Source: Chloroflexota bacterium (GTDB lineage: Bacteria > Chloroflexota > Anaerolineae > Aggregatilineales > UBA2796). Taken from it: a stretch of 9,178 bases of DNA. The number at the start of each line of letters is the position of its first letter. The stretch's first letter is position 1. Made by a program: the position numbers and the translations under genes. The DNA lies in NCBI GenBank assembly GCA_003695215.1, contig RFIM01000129.1:1-9178 (forward strand), written 5' to 3'. Under the pieces are notes generated by a model that was given only the letters and a program-made list of their open reading frames with translations, was not told the origin of the DNA and ran no database searches. Of this stretch, positions 6,980-9,178 are shown one piece after another.

Positions 6980-8365
6980 CTACACAAGGCGATTTTGACG
7001 TAGTTGAACGGCGCGCTCATCCAGGTAAGCGGCGCGTCCAGGCTTCAGGCCCAATACGCTGCGTAATTCGCCGACCACTGAGAGCGATCCTGTGGCACAA
7101 ATGACGTCGCTCGGCGCGGCCAGCTGCTCAGCGCGCGCCAGGGCCTCTTGCGCCGAAGGGCAGCTGTGCAAAGTGCCTGTATAGCCTGCCTGGAGCGCTA
7201 ACTCAGCCAGTTGATCGGTGCTGAAGGCGCGCGGGCTGATCGGCTGCATCAGGATCAGCTGATCGGCGAGTGGCAAGAGCGCGCGGAACATCCCGCTCAC
7301 GTCCTTATCGCTGAAGGCGCCAAAGATCAGGATCAGACGGCGCTCAGTGCTGTTCAAGAAGAGACTCTGGAGCGAATCGCGCAAACGCTCGGCGCTGGCG
7401 GCGTTATGTGCAGAGTCTAGCAGCAGGTATGGCGCACGCCGCACCACTTCCAGGCGCCCAGCCCAGTTGACTTGCGCTAAGCCGCTGTGAATGGCCTGTC
7501 GGCTTATTGGCAGCCCTGCCTTGTGCGCTTGCTCGAGTGTGGCGAGCGCCACAGCGCCGTTCAGGGCTTGATGCGCGCCCAGCAGTGGCGTCCAATATTC
7601 GCCGCGCCACGCGCCCTCCATCAGGCGGAAAGTCTGACCGAATTCATCGCCCTGGCCGACTTCAAAAGGCACATCGCGCCCGACTACAATCAGCGGCGCG
7701 TTGCGCTCAGCAGCGATGCGTTCTAAAACAGCCAGCGCTTCAAGCGGCTGCGGCGCGCTGATAGCAGGCACGCCGCGCTTGAAAATGCCCGCCTTCTCAA
7801 AAGCGATCTGAGGCAGCGTGTTGCCAAGTAAATGCGTATGATCGTAGCTGAGGCTAGTGACCGTCGTCGTCAGCGGCGCCCGCAGGATATTGGTTGCATC
7901 CAAACGACCGCCCAAGCCGACCTCGATCACGGCCACATCCACTGAAACTTCGGCGAATGCCATGAAGGCGATCGCCGTGACCACCTCGAACCATGTTAGG
8001 CCTGCTAGGCGTGCCACATACGGCTGCACACGCTCGACAAGGCTTGCCAACAGCTCAGGCGCGATCAGCGCGTCGTTCAGGCGGATGCGTTCGCGAAAGT
8101 CCTGCAGGTGTGGCGATGAATACAGACCGACGCGCAAACCTGCTGCGCTCAGGACGCTGGCGCACATGGCGCTGACCGAACCTTTGCCTTTGGTGCCCGT
8201 CAAGTGCAGGCACGGATAGCGTTCTTGCGGATTGCCCAGCGCCGCTAAAAGCGCGCGTGGGCGCTCGAGGCTCACTACTTCAGGCGCGTAGCGCTCAGGC
8301 CGTTGCACTTCGTAGTTGATCAGGCTGTAGAGATAATCCAGGGCATCTGAGTAACTGAGAGCCAT
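6980..8365 (-). CDS. folC: Folylpolyglutamate synthase / dihydrofolate synthase
   Basis: 461 residues from the chosen ATG. FolC adds glutamate to dihydropteroate and/or tetrahydrofolate using ATP, keeping folates in the cell and active in one-carbon metabolism. Mur-ligase-family signs: P-loop TGTKGKGS (56-63), SSPHL (83-87), EVGLGGRLDATN (148-159), FEKAGIF with Lys191 at the position usually carbamylated, WAGRLEV (301-307), GAFSDKD (349-355) and ATGSLSVVGE (424-433). The usual DGAHN motif reads DSAHN (317-321). Length fits the family (about 420-460). The open frame runs up to 8482, but those 39 extra residues are unlike FolC and cross the promoter region; the ATG at 8365-8363 has AAAGG 8 nt upstream, and its MALSYSDALDYL opening is FolC-like. 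Whether it is mono- or bifunctional cannot be told here. It heads the folC-lon-lipoprotein-SGNH cluster. Confidence 0.95.
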   Translation of the reverse strand: MALSYSDALDYLYSLINYEVQRPERYAPEVVSLERPRALLAALGNPQERYPCLHLTGTKGKGSVSAMCASVLSAAGLRVGLYSSPHLQDFRERIRLNDALIAPELLASLVERVQPYVARLAGLTWFEVVTAIAFMAFAEVSVDVAVIEVGLGGRLDATNILRAPLTTTVTSLSYDHTHLLGNTLPQIAFEKAGIFKRGVPAISAPQPLEALAVLERIAAERNAPLIVVGRDVPFEVGQGDEFGQTFRLMEGAWRGEYWTPLLGAHQALNGAVALATLEQAHKAGLPISRQAIHSGLAQVNWAGRLEVVRRAPYLLLDSAHNAASAERLRDSLQSLFLNSTERRLILIFGAFSDKDVSGMFRALLPLADQLILMQPISPRAFSTDQLAELALQAGYTGTLHSCPSAQEALARAEQLAAPSDVICATGSLSVVGELRSVLGLKPGRAAYLDERAVQLRQNRLV

Positions 8366-8404
8366 TGGGAAAGCCTTTGAGCTGCGTGCGCTAATCAAGC
8401 GGTG

Positions 8405-8438
8405 AGCGCTGTAGCTAAATCTTAGCGCTTTTAGCGCT
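8405..8438. repeat. Three AGCGCT copies, two in a tandem TTAGCGCTN repeat; operator-like
   Basis: The self-complementary hexamer AGCGCT occurs at 8405-8410, 8424-8429 and 8433-8438. The last two belong to a 9-bp direct repeat, TTAGCGCTT (8422-8430) and TTAGCGCTG (8431-8439). The pair lies in the spacer of the putative folC promoter and the third copy lies close to its expected transcription start. Confidence 0.4.
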
Positions 8439-8447
8439 GATTCACAA
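8419..8447 (-). promoter_or_regulatory. Putative promoter of the folC-lon cluster
   Basis: On the minus strand TTGTGA (8447-8442) and TAAGAT (8424-8419) match the sigma70 boxes at 4 of 6 positions each with an ideal 17-nt spacer. Transcription would start near 8412, leaving a leader of roughly 45 nt before the folC ATG. The longer upstream start at 8482 is incompatible with this promoter. Confidence 0.45.
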
Positions 8448-8471
8448 GTATTGAGTCTGGACGGGCGTGTT

Positions 8472-8498
8472 TTGCCTGCCACATAGATGCGCTACAAT
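8472..8498 (+). promoter_or_regulatory. Putative promoter of the secreted SGNH gene
   Basis: TACAAT at 8493-8498 is a good -10 box, preceded by GC as in the tRNA-Pro promoter. A TTGCCT at 8472-8477 lies 15 nt upstream, or TTTGCC at 8471-8476 with 16 nt. Transcription would start about 20-25 nt before the GTG start codon. Confidence 0.5.
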
Positions 8499-8514
8499 AG
8501 CGTCAGTGGTCACT

Positions 8515-8519
8515 AGGAG
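8515..8519 (+). promoter_or_regulatory. Ribosome binding site that sets the GTG start of the SGNH gene
   Basis: AGGAG with 8 nt to the GTG at 8528-8530. An in-frame GTG at 8519 and TTG at 8522 are too close to this site, and the ATG at 8552 would cut into the signal peptide. Confidence 0.75.
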
Positions 8520-8527
8520 TGTTGATC

Positions 8528-9178
8528 GTGAAGTACTTGAGCTTGCTTGTGATGCTAGGCGTCCTGCTGGGCAGCATGGCGCTCGTGATGCTAAGCGCGA
8601 CGCCTTCCATCGCCGCCGACCCAACGCCGACTGCGGTCACTTTTGTGCCGCTGCCCGAACCGACCGAAGCGCTTGTGAGCGAATCTGATTTAGCGGATAT
8701 TGACCTGCGCGCTTTGCCGATCCTGCCCGACTTCAGCGCCAATGCCGCCTTCCTGCGCAGCCTCTACCTTGAAGGCAAGCGGCGCGCTCTGAACGACAGG
8801 GCCTTCTCCAAAGTTGGCGATTGCATGACGGCAAGCCCAAACTTTTTAGTCCCATTTGGAACAGGCGCCTACACGTTAGCGGAATACAGCGCGCTGCAGG
8901 ATGTGATCGCGCGCTTCAGCGCGCCGCTGCGCGAGAATTTCAACGCCTTCACTCATCCGAGCCTAGCGGCGGCTAGCGGCTTTAACGCTGCTTCCGTGCT
9001 AGACGCCACTTGGAGCGATCCTGCCTTATGTGGCTTCGATGAATCGCCTTTGGCATGCGAGTATCGCCATGTGCAGCCTGCCTTCGCCCTGATCATGTTC
9101 GGCACTAACGACCTGAAGTCGTTGACGCCCTCGCAGTTCGATTTTTACCTGCGCCGCGTCCTGGTCGAGACGGTCAAC
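8528..9178 (+). CDS. Secreted SGNH/GDSL-family protein, N-terminal part; block I Ser replaced by Cys
   Basis: 217 codons are open to the window end with no stop, so the 3' end is missing. The GTG start opens a signal peptide: Lys2, a hydrophobic core over residues 4-24 and a likely cleavage after Ala29 or Ala30 (SIAAD). A short Pro/Thr-rich stretch (31-48) follows. The mature part shows VGDC at 96-99 where SGNH enzymes have GDS, and IMFGTNDL at 189-196, a textbook block III with Asn194. Cys99, Cys168 and Cys177 are the visible cysteines. Large extracellular proteins of this make-up are common in Chloroflexota, often with further domains behind; this is recalled, not searched. It is divergent from folC and has its own promoter and AGGAG site. 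Function as an esterase/lipase-type hydrolase, or a non-catalytic relative, is inferred. Confidence 0.75.
   Translation, partial: MKYLSLLVMLGVLLGSMALVMLSATPSIAADPTPTAVTFVPLPEPTEALVSESDLADIDLRALPILPDFSANAAFLRSLYLEGKRRALNDRAFSKVGDCMTASPNFLVPFGTGAYTLAEYSALQDVIARFSAPLRENFNAFTHPSLAAASGFNAASVLDATWSDPALCGFDESPLACEYRHVQPAFALIMFGTNDLKSLTPSQFDFYLRRVLVETVN

Noticed and set aside
8366..8482. 39-residue N-terminal extension of FolC from the ATG at 8482
   Set aside because: The extension is not FolC-like, lacks a ribosome site and would cover the putative promoter; the ATG at 8365 has AAAGG at proper spacing.

Overview
The window reads like a chromosomal segment of a moderately GC-rich bacterium, most likely a Chloroflexota (Anaerolineae-type) member. 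The lineage clues are a lipoprotein with a long Thr-Pro linker ahead of a beta-propeller, a large secreted SGNH-type protein of a kind often seen in that phylum, and the FolC/Lon sequences. This assignment is by recognition, not by search.

Layout. Positions 2-1321 (+) hold the C-terminal part of a large DUF1998 (MZB zinc-binding) protein, cut by the window edge. Such modules occur in big DEAD/DEAH helicases and in the DrmB and DruE components of the DISARM and Druantia phage-defence systems. It converges on a complete tRNA-Pro(GGG) gene at 1503-1428 (-) with encoded CCA and its own promoter. The rest, down to 8365, is a minus-strand cluster transcribed in the order folC (8365-6980), lon (6958-4433), a WD40-like beta-propeller lipoprotein (4376-2760) and a membrane-anchored SGNH hydrolase-like protein (2756-1578). 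Gaps are 21, 56 and 3 nt, so one polycistronic unit is plausible. A perfect 10-bp hairpin sits in the 56-nt gap after lon. A divergent regulatory region of about 160 bp (8366-8527) separates folC from a secreted SGNH-family protein on the + strand (8528 to the window end, incomplete).

How the genes fit together. FolC (folate polyglutamylation) and Lon (ATP-dependent proteolysis) are housekeeping cytoplasmic enzymes. The two distal genes encode envelope proteins: a surface lipoprotein and a membrane-tethered esterase-like protein. The last two are almost certainly translationally coupled, because the Shine-Dalgarno of the second lies inside the 3' end of the first. I see no CRISPR array, insertion sequence or phage gene. 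The best lead for an unusual system is the defence-type DUF1998 protein at the left edge, most of whose locus lies outside the window. Smaller leads are a Ser-to-Cys change in the GDS motif of the + strand SGNH protein and a tandem operator-like repeat filling the spacer of the putative folC promoter.
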